This document shows, in pieces, positions 47,293 through 55,915 of a DNA stretch of 64,000 nucleotides (its first letter is position 1; the number at the start of each line of letters is the position of its first letter). The notes under the pieces were generated by a model. The model made no database searches, was not told the DNA's origin, and saw nothing but the letters and a program-made list of their open reading frames with translations. Both the position numbers and the translations under genes were made by a program. Origin of the DNA: Sclerodactyla briareus (taxonomy: Eukaryota > Echinodermata > Holothuroidea > Dendrochirotida > Sclerodactylidae); assembly GCA_026419785.1 (NCBI GenBank), contig JAODTK010004532.1, positions 369,501-433,500 of the forward strand, given 5' to 3'.

Positions 47293-50200
47293 ATATAGAG
47301 ATGATGCCTGTAAATTTCTTCCTTTTGCCACAATTTTAATCATGATTTAGCATGTGACCCTCACCTATGGAGTAGAATGGAGGAATAAATCACTGCTGCA
47401 TGTTGTGTTATTTCACAGGTTTAACTTTAACCATCCAGATTTTACATCCCAAGAAAAATGCAGCCTCGACACTCCCAAACTAGACACTCCCAAATAAACC
47501 AATTAATACACCCCAAACCACCTAACACTCCTAACCTAACCAATAATTCTGAGGTCCGCGTCTGTGAGATTTTTCTCAAAACAGATATTATGGCTCGAAG
47601 TGCCAGTAGCCTGTTTCATGTGGGCTAATCCCTCAATTGTAATGTCTTGAGTGAAAGAACTGATAGCTACGATCACAAATTCGAGTTTGAAAAACTGGTA
47701 TACACACTGTAGCATAGGCAAATTTAACATTAGTCCACCCACTCAATCTTCCGAAATTTGTGATCATTTCATTAAATTTGGGTGTTTTAGGTCTATTTGG
47801 CACAAAAGCTTGTATCGCTCTCTCATACCTTTCTTGCAAGGAATTCTAACAATTTCACATGTTTTGGCAGTATTACGATTAAATGATTAATGCGAGAAAT
47901 CCCAACTAATTTGAAAAAATTTTTTCCTGCAAAACACTTCGTTTCTGTGAATTGGTATTTTGATGACTGTCGAATCGCGATCGATCCTGAGCGGCGGCCA
48001 CCACCGCTGCCTCGCTTGCGAGCAACTACATACGTGTACTGTATATGCCGACTGTTATAACATGTTGCTGGGTGCAGTGGAGGTTCAACACAGTACTCAG
48101 TGTGTGTGACTCCAACTGGAATATTTTAATCAATGTTCGTCATTTATAATGAAACAGTGGTCTTACTAAAACATCGTGATTCACAGAAACATGAACGTTT
48201 CCGATTGGTATTTGCGAAAATCAGAATCTCTTTTGTTTGCTTGTACTCAATGCTAATGAAAATTTTCAGGGGTGCATTTTCCCAAATTTTTGAATTTTTT
48301 TCGCCCCCCCCCTAATTGATTTCGAGAGCACTTTTTCAACTTTCCGTGGGCGACTTTGCCCTCCGCCCCGTGTTTTTCGGACGCTGGCTCCACATCCACC
48401 ACCTCAGTGCACTGTGTAGATAGACCCCTCCCCCTCCCCCCCCAGCTGTTTAGAGACCTGCCAACGGCCTCCAATCCAAACCACCTCTTGCACTCTGTAG
48501 ACCCTCTCCTCCCCAGCTGTATAGAGACAAAATCCACCAGTTCCACCACATCCCCCACCTCAGTGCACTGTTAGACCCTCTCCTCCCCAGCTGTATAGAG
48601 ACAATCCAAACAGTTCCCATCCACCACCCGTCAGTGCACTGTGTAGAGACCCCTCTCCTCCCCACTGTTGAGACAGCACACTGCTCAAAATCCCAAGTGC
48701 ACTTTGTAGACTCTCTCCTCCCCAGCTTGGTATGAGATCCACACAGTTCCACATCCCCACCTCAGTGCACTGTGTAAACATTTCCGCTTCCGCAGCTGTA
48801 TAGGGCATCCACACCAGTTCCACATTGCCTACCACCTCATTGCACTGTGTTGCCCCCTCACTGGTAGTGAGGCATTCCCCACCTTCCACATTGACCACCT
48901 CATTGACTAGTAGTAAACCCCTCCCTATACAGCTGTATGGAGGCATCAACACAGCTCCATATCAATCAATCCCCTCATTGCTCTTTCAAGTAATTTTTTA
49001 AAAAAGAAAGAGGGATGTGAAATTATTTTCCTACACCACATGCCATGCTAGGCCACCCTGCATTGGGGCCACCAGATCAATCAAATTTTTCTATTGTGCC
49101 TCCTTAAGTACACCACATAGCTATTAGTTGTTCTTTTTATTGTATTCAAAATTTTTGCTCTCATTGATGTATCTTATTCTGCCCGTTCGTGGCCATAATT
49201 TGGAATTAGCTTATTTTTCTGTCTCCTCCAGGTTTATAATTTTGTAATTTTTGAGGGCTTTTTCAAGAATCAGCCAGATAAGCAGCTACCCCAGGGAAGA
49301 TCCAACAATACGCCTCCCCCACATCCTTCGTCTTCGTCAAACAAGCCAGTGGTAAATATGCTTTAAAATATCGAATTTTGCATTTTTATTGGTTGCAATT
49401 CCTATTGCTGATAATGGAAAAATGAATCTGCTTGAATTACCTGAGGGTAACGTTTTGCCATGTTTTTGTACCATTCAATTTTTTCCTCACTTTAGAAGAA
49501 GACAGATCAGTCGTTGGAGAGGTCTATCTTAACCAGGTTCCCTAACTTTATCGTTCTGGGATCTAAAGATGTTCCCAAGAATCAACTTGTCCCACCAACC
49601 CCCATTATCATTATACTATAATAGGAATAGCAGCGCTTCGAAAAGATCAGTCCATTTTGTATGATGTGATCATGTAATACAGAAGACGAAAACAAACAAG
49701 AGAATAGATCATTATTTTGATATAATATATAGGATTCCAGTCAACAAAAGCTTCCAGATTTTAACTGGTCGAACGTCTAAAACAGGCCCGCTGTGGATGG
49801 ACTTGATACCTTCGGTTACACCCCACGGGGAACCAGGTACGCACTCCACTGGAACCAGGTACGCACTCCAATAATCATAGCAGCAGTGATATCAGCGCGG
49901 TTGTTCTCAGGAATCCCACCGGTTTCATTCAATACACCTGGTGGAGAGAAGTCAGAGAGAATTTGGAGATTGATACCTTGCTAAAATGCAGTATGTGGAC
50001 TTGAACACTCATCTCTGGATTACGAGCTTTATACAATATATGGAATCTGTGAGACTAAATGTAACAATATTATTACTGCTGTTATCCACCAGGACAACGT
50101 GGCGGCTCAGGAATGCCTCCGATGCATCGCTCTGGGGCCACAAGTCCACCAGTCGGCCATCGTCAAAGGCCGGCCAGATTCAGAGGAACACCGATAGAGA

Positions 50201-51220
50201 GGGAGCTATTGCAGAATATCAGGCCACGCTCTTGTACCTACCATCCTCAGGGACCTCGCCTTCACTGAATGGGTCACAGGAAGACTGGAGTAAGTTGTGA
50301 TCTCTTCAGAACATCATTATGGGGAGGAACCATGATATGAAATCTGCTATAACAGCAGACCTTATATAAATCTGCCATACAGCCAACATATTGTTGCTAA
50401 GGTTAACTCATTACAGACTACCTTATATTGAGGAAAGAAATGGTGATACCTACATAGAACTGTGGTGTGGTGTTTTGTAGCAAGTTTATAGGAGAAAACT
50501 AAGTCATTACCCCCCCACTTTGGTAACGCACAAAGCGGAGTTCCTTGTTCTTGTTATAATTTTTCATTCTAATTCACTACACTTGTTTTATTTCACGGGA
50601 CCTCAGCATGTGCCCGGTGGAGCTATTGCGCTCAGCTGTCTAAAGTAATATCTGTCAGTTCCGCATTCATCAAGTGAAGGGTCATCTAAGTTGTTAAAAA
50701 TGAGAAGATTAGGGTTATTTTGGCTATTCATTGGAGAACCTCCCTCTCCTAGATTTAAAATTGGATGATCTACATTGTTCAGAATATCAGATTGGTATAA
50801 TTCCAATTGGACAGCAGGACCGCCGGATCTTCTTCAGACAGTAGAATGTCGCTTACTATGGTCAAAAGCCGAGTCATCCAGGTTGGGTTGTTCATTGGTC
50901 GGGAGATCGTTTTGGCTTTTCTGTGTTCCGTCTCACTGGTTACGCTTTCGGCGATCGGCAGCCTCAGTAAAAAGGCCAAACATCACTTTGACTTTCAATA
51001 GGCGAGCTACTGTGTCCATTGCACTCTTTGTTTTTTCAGTCTTACAGCAAGGGGTCTGAGCTACAGCACCCATAGGTCAGTGACATCCACCATCAGACCC
51101 TGCAGTGGGGCTCGACCCAACATGGGGACCCCGCTCTGGGAGTGGGTCCAACGAGGTAGTGGTGTGAGACCAGACAGCGGCAAGACTGCTCCTGCTGCTT
51201 CCCCCATAACGGAATGGTAA
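34038..51220 (+). CDS. ATAT1: alpha-tubulin N-acetyltransferase 1, split gene (span of all exons)
   Basis: ATAT1/MEC-17 transfers an acetyl group from acetyl-CoA to Lys40 of alpha-tubulin inside long-lived microtubules such as axonemes. Nine exons can be read: 34038-34124, 36561-36624, 37681-37772, 39765-39946, 41170-41270, 49232-49351, 49496-49536, 50093-50289 and 51048-51220. Key marks are the N-terminal MEFEF, the QRQGHGK acetyl-CoA loop, Cys in PMCVLDFY and Asp in HLAIDRP (equivalents of the human catalytic Cys120 and Asp157), and VYNFVIFEGFF closing the domain. A Pro/Arg/Ser-rich tail of about 130 residues follows. From exon 5 onward the phases fit; exons 1-5 need several 1-2-base corrections. 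Intron 5 (about 8 kb) is filled with satellites. The indels look like assembly errors, but a young pseudogene cannot be excluded. Confidence 0.88.
34125..36560. other. ATAT1 intron 1
   Basis: A G tract at about 35437-35457 and a T tract at about 35491-35502 are the only marked features. No SINE head or second gene is visible. Short frames lack splice partners. Confidence 0.5.
36561..36624 (+). CDS. ATAT1: ATAT1 exon 2
   Basis: The acceptor is TTCCACAG and the donor GTATGG. It encodes DVTLQRQLAAVIDSMGVASAK, shown here as DVTLQRQLAAVIDSMG plus VASAK. This matches the helix before the catalytic core, whose family pattern is leucine-rich and ends in ASAK. The reading frame continues directly into the first codons of exon 3. 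Confidence 0.8.
37681..37772 (+). CDS. ATAT1: ATAT1 exon 3 with a one-base deletion
   Basis: The acceptor is TTGTACAG and the donor GTATGG. It starts in frame as AQGLGMLCTTDLK, then meets TGA. One extra A in the AAAA run at about 37716-37719 would restore MKYSDHHLYVMKESHANK, which is the expected beta-strand segment. The loss is at a homopolymer, as in long-read sequencing errors. Confidence 0.75.
37865..37942 (+). repeat. (GT)n microsatellite
   Basis: About 30 uninterrupted GT units are followed by ATGTGTGTGTGTGA. It stands just left of a satellite-family segment, as the GT run at 5577 does. Confidence 0.95.
37960..38860 (+). repeat. tandem units of the ~170-bp satellite family with DR4 sites (ATAT1 intron 3)
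   Basis: GATGAGTACATGAACCCTAT-type strings recur near 38012, 38337 and 38557. 'Cttgtaaacacgataagtcc' recurs near 38090 and 38411. AGGTCACCAGAGGTCA (38061) and AGGTCACTGGAGGTCA (38376) are paired half sites. The array ends with TCAAGGAATCACTAAGC, then TTTTGGCTTCTGG near 38785-38820, the same terminus as at 6632. Confidence 0.75.
39765..39946 (+). CDS. ATAT1: ATAT1 exon 4 (acetyl-CoA loop) with several indels
   Basis: After CTGTAG the exon reads DKGSVVGI, shifts frame, reads GRHKVLFVLD, shifts again, then reads NQIEMKPMCVLDFYVHES and CQRQGHGK. The Cys in PMC is the equivalent of the human catalytic cysteine, and QRxGxGK is the acetyl-CoA pyrophosphate loop. After GHGK the expected (Q)LFxHM helix is again out of frame. 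At least three to four single-base indels are needed. Amino-acid conservation within each piece is high. The donor is GTAAGT. Confidence 0.8.
41170..41270 (+). CDS. ATAT1: ATAT1 exon 5 (catalytic Asp) with two frame breaks
   Basis: The acceptor is TCTGACAG and the donor GTACGT. It encodes CERIEPQHLAIDRP, then after a one-base shift SKKFTSFLMKHYS, and after a second shift RAAIPQ. The Asp in AIDRP is the catalytic residue equivalent to human Asp157. The exon ends in phase 0, matching exon 6. Confidence 0.85.
41271..42420. other. left part of ATAT1 intron 5
   Basis: TGTCTG repeats lie near 41456. A 63-codon minus-strand frame at 41941-42132 is well formed (RSPESKIRLVHEIHNIKLS) but has no partner and no recognised family. 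It could be a transposon remnant. Confidence 0.35.
42425..42605 (+). repeat. ~60-75-bp minisatellite, three units
   Basis: CTCAGTGCACTGTATAGACC, CTCAGTGCGCTGTATAGAC and surrounding CCACCACCTC / CTGTATGGAGACAT blocks repeat. The same unit forms the longer array at 48385-48970 in the same intron. Confidence 0.75.
42606..43669. other. unassigned part of ATAT1 intron 5
   Basis: Two similar phrases about a GGGCTAC... / GGTGCTA... stretch (TTTTTGAAAACAAAATTTGC and TTTTCAGCAAAAATTGCCC) hint at another old repeat. No gene is seen. Confidence 0.3.
43670..46585 (+). repeat. tandem array of a ~600-bp satellite unit, about 5 copies (ATAT1 intron 5)
   Basis: The marker CACGCCCAATGTTATTGCGA or a near variant occurs near 43832, 44442, 45030, 45630 and 46220. 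Other unit landmarks are GACCCCTACGTGAC, GTGATGCATCCACTCCTAG, GAAGCGGGAGTTGGTCTCC, CACACAAAGGTCTATC and GAGGTCAGAGGTCACAC. GGTGAACCTTCAGCCTTC and TTCTGATTATGGCCAGAAAA are also present. Within one unit the GTGA-GCATCCACTCCTAGGAGCA half appears twice in diverged form, so the unit itself arose by duplication. Copies differ mostly by indels. Confidence 0.9.
46586..46977 (+). repeat. non-tandem body of the composite element
   Basis: ATATACCAGAACGGCATAAC, CAAGAGATATTTGTACACC, GGCCAATTTTCATT and CACCTCCACAGAAGGGTCCC occur in order. The same blocks, reverse-complemented, lie at 56760-56960. The two copies therefore define one element larger than the tandem units. Confidence 0.75.
46978..47130 (+). 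repeat. (ACAG)n-rich tract and terminal block of the composite element
   Basis: Interrupted GACAGACA repeats extend for about 100 bases. They end in AGTGACCACTATGGTCTC and TTCAGGCGAGACAAAAA. A near-identical terminal block stands before the tandem array at 43667-43712 and, reversed, at 53665-53705 and 56650-56695. Confidence 0.85.
47255..47292. repeat. long poly-C tract
   Basis: More than 30 C in a row (47260-47292). Its exact length is certainly not reliable in any sequencing technology. Confidence 0.9.
47536..47695 (-). other. open frame resembling a receptor ligand-binding exon, antisense in ATAT1 intron
   Basis: The minus strand reads FVIVAISSFTQDITIEGLAH, MKQATGTSSHNICFEKNLTD, ADLRII and ends at a possible GTTAGG donor. 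The EGLxxxKxA ... ICFEKNL pattern loosely recalls the ANF-receptor-type domain of class C receptors. The resemblance is by eye and weak. It may be a pseudo-exon or chance. Confidence 0.2.
48385..48970 (+). repeat. ~60-75-bp minisatellite array, about 8 units
   Basis: CCTCAGTGCACTGTGTAGAC, CTCTCCTCCCCAGCTGTATA and GAGACAATCCACACAGTTCC repeat, with increasing decay to the right. Antisense frames across it are repetitive Gly/Glu/Arg peptides and not genes. Confidence 0.9.
49232..49351 (+). CDS. ATAT1: ATAT1 exon 6 (end of catalytic domain)
   Basis: TCCTCCAG acceptor and GTAAAT donor bracket exactly 40 codons with no disruption. VYNFVIFEGFFKNQPDK is the conserved last strand of the ATAT1 domain. 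QLPQGRSNNTPPP and HPSSSSNKPV begin the disordered tail. It is too short to stand out as an open frame. Confidence 0.9.
49496..49536 (+). CDS. ATAT1: ATAT1 exon 7 (small, probable)
   Basis: CACTTTAG acceptor, then KKTDQSLERSILT, then CCAG|GTTCCC as donor. It starts in phase 0 from exon 6 and leaves two bases, which fit exon 8. The donor is weak and the exon is short, so the boundaries are tentative. Confidence 0.5.
49790..50045 (-). repeat. SINE copy between ATAT1 exons 7 and 8
   Basis: Read on the minus strand it has GAGCTCGTAATCCAGAGATG, GGTATCAATCTCC and CTTCTCTCCACCAGGTGTAT, matching the SINE at 17545-17822. The B box is eroded (GTTCAAGTCC). A 21-bp block (GGAACCAGGTACGCACTCCA plus one base) is duplicated in tandem at about 49830-49871. 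Confidence 0.6.
50093..50289 (+). CDS. ATAT1: ATAT1 exon 8 (disordered tail)
   Basis: CCACCAG acceptor and a consensus GTAAGT donor bracket 197 bases. In the phase set by exon 7 it reads RTTWRLRNASDASLWG ... SPSLNGSQEDW without a stop. A second frame reads GQRGGSGMPPMHRSGATS and RFRGTPIERELLQNIRPR for most of its length; its Gly/Pro/Arg bias is also typical of ATAT1 tails. An upstream indel could make the second frame the true one. Confidence 0.65.
51048..51220 (+). CDS. ATAT1: ATAT1 exon 9 (terminal)
   Basis: Acceptor CTTACAG. The frame RGLSYSTHRSVTSTIRPC ... GSGVRPDSGKTAPAASPI ends TEW-TAA. It takes two bases from the exon 8 phase, so the two join in frame. Ending in Trp just before the stop is also a feature of vertebrate ATAT1. 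No polyadenylation signal is obvious nearby. Confidence 0.65.
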
Positions 51221-52125
51221 AACGAAAGGTAAACAATTAAGACACTCCCTTTGGAGTTTATGGCACTTTCAGTCGTATGACTCACCCCCTATATTCCGTA
51301 TAGGGTGGAGTCATTGCCATTTCCTTGTAGAGTCCATGATGCACCACTAACTCAGTCACTTTAGCTTTACCATCTTTCCAAAATGACGGCCTAGTAGGTG
51401 CAACCTTTTCTATTTTTTCCAACGTAATCCAAGTCAAATGTCCCTCCGAGTCAGCTCTGACTATTAGAGAAAAGTGGCCGTCACATGTAAGTCACATTGA
51501 CATGACCCACTTTGCTGACTGTGCCTGGGGATATTGGAGATGTGCCTGTAATTGCTCATGCATTATATTACAAGAACAACTGAGGTCAAATGTTAATTTA
51601 ATTATCGTTCAAGAAATCAAGATAAAAGCTTCCAAAGTTATACTTCTCTTCCAAATTGTAACAACCGAATTCATTTTTGAAAATCATTTTCCTGAGATTA
51701 ATTGCCGTGGTTGGTTGCTAGCTTTGATATTAGGTATCCCCCTATCATGAATTTTATCACGTATGAAACTATCAATCTTATCAAACATTTCTGCATAATG
51801 CCTGGAAACAAATTTAGGGCCCATGGTCATGTAAACAGATTTTTCTTCAAACTACACAGGTGAAAAGAGGACACGTCAAAACCACACACACCCCAAATTT
51901 GGAAGGCTCTAACATTTTGCGTTCTCAACTCATTCAAATCCACTCTTGAAGAATTTGAGGAATATGTGACATTACTGGGGCTCCCCTAGTTATTACCCTA
52001 TTTCCTCTATTTATTGTTAAGCTCATTGGCTATGTGATTTGGTTTGACACTTTTTTTTAAAAAGGTACATGATATAAGATAGATGAACTGATTAGATTTT
52101 CAGAATTTTTTGAAATAGGCTCATA
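51221..52125. other. downstream of ATAT1, no gene recognised
   Basis: No exon-like segment or polyadenylation signal that I would trust is visible. An 82-codon frame at 51502-51750 has no recognisable features. Confidence 0.3.
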
Positions 52126-52129
52126 AGTT

Positions 52130-52390
52130 TTTCTGATTCGCATAATTTATATGAAAATTTAATTTTGTCAGATTTTCATGGAACTTGGTGATATGGTCAC
52201 CTCATTCCCGAAACCTTCTAACAAAGATTTGGGGTCACTGGAGGTCATTCAATGTATCTAATTTGCATATTTGTGGCGAATCTCGGAGTTTTATATATTT
52301 TCATGAAACCTTGTGGGTATGGTTTCAATTTTTTTAACAAGTTCACTAGAGGTCATTCATCGTGTTTAATTTGAATAACTCTCGGGAACG
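52130..52390 (+). repeat. ~115-bp minisatellite with DR4 sites, two units
   Basis: GGGGTCACTGGAGGTCATTC (52233) and AGTTCACTAGAGGTCATTC (52344) each follow a 'gattttcatgaaacttggtg' block and precede 'taatttgcatatt'. This is the same family as 33395-33665 and 53990-54540. Confidence 0.7.
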
Positions 52391-53559
52391 CGTCTGAACT
52401 ATGGTGGAATATTGAAGGAATCCAATACACATCAAAAGCTACAACATTGTGCTCACTTGCATCAAGCTTACTGATACTCTTCTACATTGCCACTGAATCA
52501 GGATTACTACTCAGACTGAATCTAAGATATTGTTTTTCCTGGTAGGGAAATGTAAAAGCTGAGAACAGAAAAGTCCTGAGATACATTGCAAAAGTCAGAT
52601 CCGTGACTGCCACTACTACCATCAGACCAAGAAATTGGATACCCATGATGGTTGTATTCTTTAATTGTCTCCAGAAAATTTAATTACGCAAAGCAAGTGA
52701 GTTGTTGCCATCAGAACTGTTAGGAGAATGATAAATGACAGATGTTAAAGAACTAGGAAATATACCTAAATTGAGTTTGCATGGATAACCACACAGAAAT
52801 GCATAATGAAACCACCACTGATATCCTTAGCAAAAAGATCCCCCGCCCCAAGACATGAATCATCCAAAACTGGACACTCTCCTTGTCGTCCTACACTCCA
52901 ACAAGTGTTAGACCAACCATCGTCCTGTCGTTGACTTGACTTGTAAAACCTATGAAGAATACTGCAAATCACAATTTTCGACCAAATTCACCGGCCAGAT
53001 AGATGTTTGAACTAGGAAAGGTAGGAATGTATAGTCTAGTTAGGCAAAACCCATGTAGCAATGGTTCTAATAATGCTAAAAAAATTCCCTGTACAGGTAG
53101 AAACAACTCTAAATAGCAGACTCTAAATAGCACAGCGAACACAAAACAAATCCACATGGAAGAAAGAAAGAGTTCATCACATTACAGTAGATGGAACCAG
53201 AAAAATTGGTACAAACCAGAGAGCCTAGTCGAACGATTCTAGACGTGAGGTTGGAGACAATTCCAACACGTCTGTAAACACATTTTGTCACCGTTCTTTT
53301 TGTGATAATCCCTCCAACTCCTGAGGCGTAAGAAAGGTTTATACTTTCTACTGTGGGTTTCCTGTCAGATGGGCATAGGAGGAAATACAAAGTCAGTGCA
53401 CTTGCTAGATACTACCTGCTGAAAATCATCGTCCAACGCAATCAGATGACCACAACAGTTAATTACAGTTTTAATGCCTGCATTTACCTAACAATTACTT
53501 TGTTGTTAGTGTGTGTCACACTTTTCATTAGTGGATTTCCTGAAACGGGCAAAACCTAA

Positions 53560-53990
53560 TTCAATGAAATTTTGTTGTAGTATCGGAGTTGGGTGGACCA
53601 CAATCTGATTGAATTCGGGCACACAAAAGTTAGATTAGGTAGCGGTAATTAGCTATCTTATGTCATTTTGTCTCGCCTGATGAAATTCAGGAGGAAACCA
53701 GTGGTCACTAATGGGGGCCGTGTGTGTCCACTTCTAATTATTGGATTTCTTACAAAACCGTGAGGCCGATTATGAGGAAATTTTGGGGTAGCAAGGGTTG
53801 GGTGTACACAATCTGATTAGATGGTGAGGCAGCAAAAGCCATTAAGTTGGGTAATTAGCTTATTTTATGTAATTTATTGTTGACGTTGTTAAGCAAGATT
53901 ATGCAAAGAGTTGGACATGTAGGACCTGGATGACAGGGAGATGAACTGATTAGAATTTTCAGCCTGGAAAATATGCCAATTAGTGGTCTA
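53560..53990 (-). repeat. fragment with the composite-element terminal block
   Basis: TTTGTCTCGCCTGATGAAAT, then GGAAACCAGTGGTCACT, is the reverse complement of the block at 47090-47130. It is flanked by minisatellite-like sequence on the right. Confidence 0.5.
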
Positions 53991-54545
53991 ATTTGAAGAA
54001 TTTATACAAATTTCCCAAGTTGTGGATTCATGAAACTGGTGGAAGTGGTCTGACATGGTTCCCGAGAAATTTAAAAGAGGAGTCGGGGTCACTGGAGGTC
54101 ATTATGTGTCTAATTGCATATTATGCAATTTTGAAAAGTTTGTTGGATCCGCCACAAAAACTTGGTAGATGGGATCACCTTGATCCAGATCCTTTTGAAG
54201 GTACAGCTTGGGTTCAGTAGAGGTCATGTATGTGCCTAATTTGCATAATTATTCCAATTTCTATTGGTAAGAATTCGCCAACTCAGTAGGTATGGTTTTT
54301 CCGTTAACATTTTTCTGGATATGATGGTTTGATGTTCAGGAAATTTGATTGATCCCATAATATAATGCTTCTGTTAGAATAAAAGCATGACGGGAACGAG
54401 TAAACGTAGCTCCTGTGTGACAACTTTACTGCGGTTATCAGCTTCAATTGATGTGCCTTAATTTGCATAATTTTCCCAATTTCCAACTTGGTAAGAATTT
54501 CGCCAAACTCGGGTATGGTCCATAGCATTTTGAATCTGATGTGTT
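53991..54545 (+). repeat. ~115-bp minisatellite with DR4 sites, about four units
   Basis: GGGGTCACTGGAGGTCATT (54087) and GGTTCAGTAGAGGTCATG (54212) are separated by 'taattgcatattatgcaatttt', 'cctaatttgcataatt' and 'cgccaactc' blocks. The last units near 54440-54540 have lost the AGGTCA pair. Confidence 0.7.
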
Positions 54546-55590
54546 GGTGTTCATGAATTTGAGTGAACTCCATCATATAAAGCTTCGTATAGAATTAGCA
54601 CTGAGGCACGAGTATAAACCCATAGCCGGTGACAATTGTTGCTGTTATAAGCTCCCCACAAGCGAACCCTCTCTTAACCAACCAATTGATTAGGTTGATT
54701 AGAAATTGAAAAATACTTACTTAAAAATTTTTTACCATCTCTTCTGCCTGGGGACGACTGGGGACAAATGTGGAGGTTTCCTAAAGATAGATTTTGGGAC
54801 ATCCTTGACTGCCTGCATGGGGATAGTCTTGTGTGTGTGGGGAGGCGGGGGAGGGTGTTTGCTGCCTGAGGGGGGGGATGGCATGTACTGGCTGCTTGAA
54901 AAAACGGCAATGGAATAATGAAGGATTTTAATTTAAAAGCAAAGGTCAAAGAAGTGAGTTGATGAGTGATAAAATTTTATTCAAATTTGGGTATTCATGG
55001 CGAGAAGAGTGGGGGGGCATGAAAAGAGAAAAAGCAAATTAAGGGACTTTGTTACTAGAGTCAAATTATTGGTCAGTTATTTTAGTGAATTTTATGTGTT
55101 ATCTGTTAAAATATGTGATGTTCGTTGACGATGGTGATGATCTGCATGAAATAGTTGGTTGTGTATAGTGGTGTAAGTGTAGTGAAATAGAAAACCAATG
55201 ATCGCGCAACAGACGAGAACTTTTTGGCATCGCCTTGTTTGTTCAAGCATGTTAGTAAGATTCTTCAGGACAGTGGAAGGGATTGCCTAGTTCACAAACT
55301 TTCAAACATAAACACACCGCTTGTCATATGAAAATGTGTATTTACCTGTAGTAGTTAGCACAGAATTGAATTATGAAGAATATTGTTATTCATAACCGCA
55401 GGAAACTTAAGACACCATCTTTAATCAGCACATTAAATGCATGTCTTTCACAGTTACAAATTCATCACCCGTTCGAACTAAGCAAAACAAACCCAATCAT
55501 GGGAAGAGCTCTAGTGAGGAGAAACTGCTGTTATTAGTGTGGGTCACATACAAGTTGAGCCTTAGAGGGCCACCGACCCGCGGAGCCAGC
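54546..55590. other. no gene recognised
   Basis: A G-rich stretch lies near 54838-54880. No exon-like segment with splice partners was found. Confidence 0.3.
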
Positions 55591-55594
55591 CAAG

Positions 55595-55915
55595 GGCAAC
55601 TACCGGATCCAGTAAGAACCATGTTGTAGATTCCAATATGATGGAGCACAGCAGCAAGGCCCACAGATACATCTATGCAAAGGTAACTTCCAGATTCAAT
55701 CAAGTTGTGATTGATTTCCAGGTGTGGGAAATGATGGTCATTTGTTGGAGACACTGCAGGCTGAATTACAATAGAGGCTATATCGCTGTCGAATGTAAAA
55801 CTATATCTATCAGGTCCAGACCTCATTCCAATATGATGTTACTCTGTGGAGTTGTTGCTCCGGTTGGTTCTGGGGGTATCCAATATGCAGAGGAATCAGG
55901 AGATCCCTATTGAAC
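55595..55915 (+). repeat. repeat shared with ~20.08-20.20 kb
   Basis: 'Gattccaatatgatg' occurs twice (about 55630 and 55827). The right half matches the stretch at 20080-20200. The two antisense open frames of about 90-110 codons are therefore parts of a dispersed repeat and not single-copy genes. Confidence 0.4.

Noticed and set aside
48450..48952. Gly/Glu-rich antisense frames of 100-130 codons
   Set aside because: They are translations of the ~60-75-bp minisatellite.
50818..50881. Possible extra ATAT1 exon (PPDLLQTVECRLLW...)
   Set aside because: It has CAG and GTTGGG borders, but its length breaks the phase between exons 8 and 9, which otherwise join correctly.
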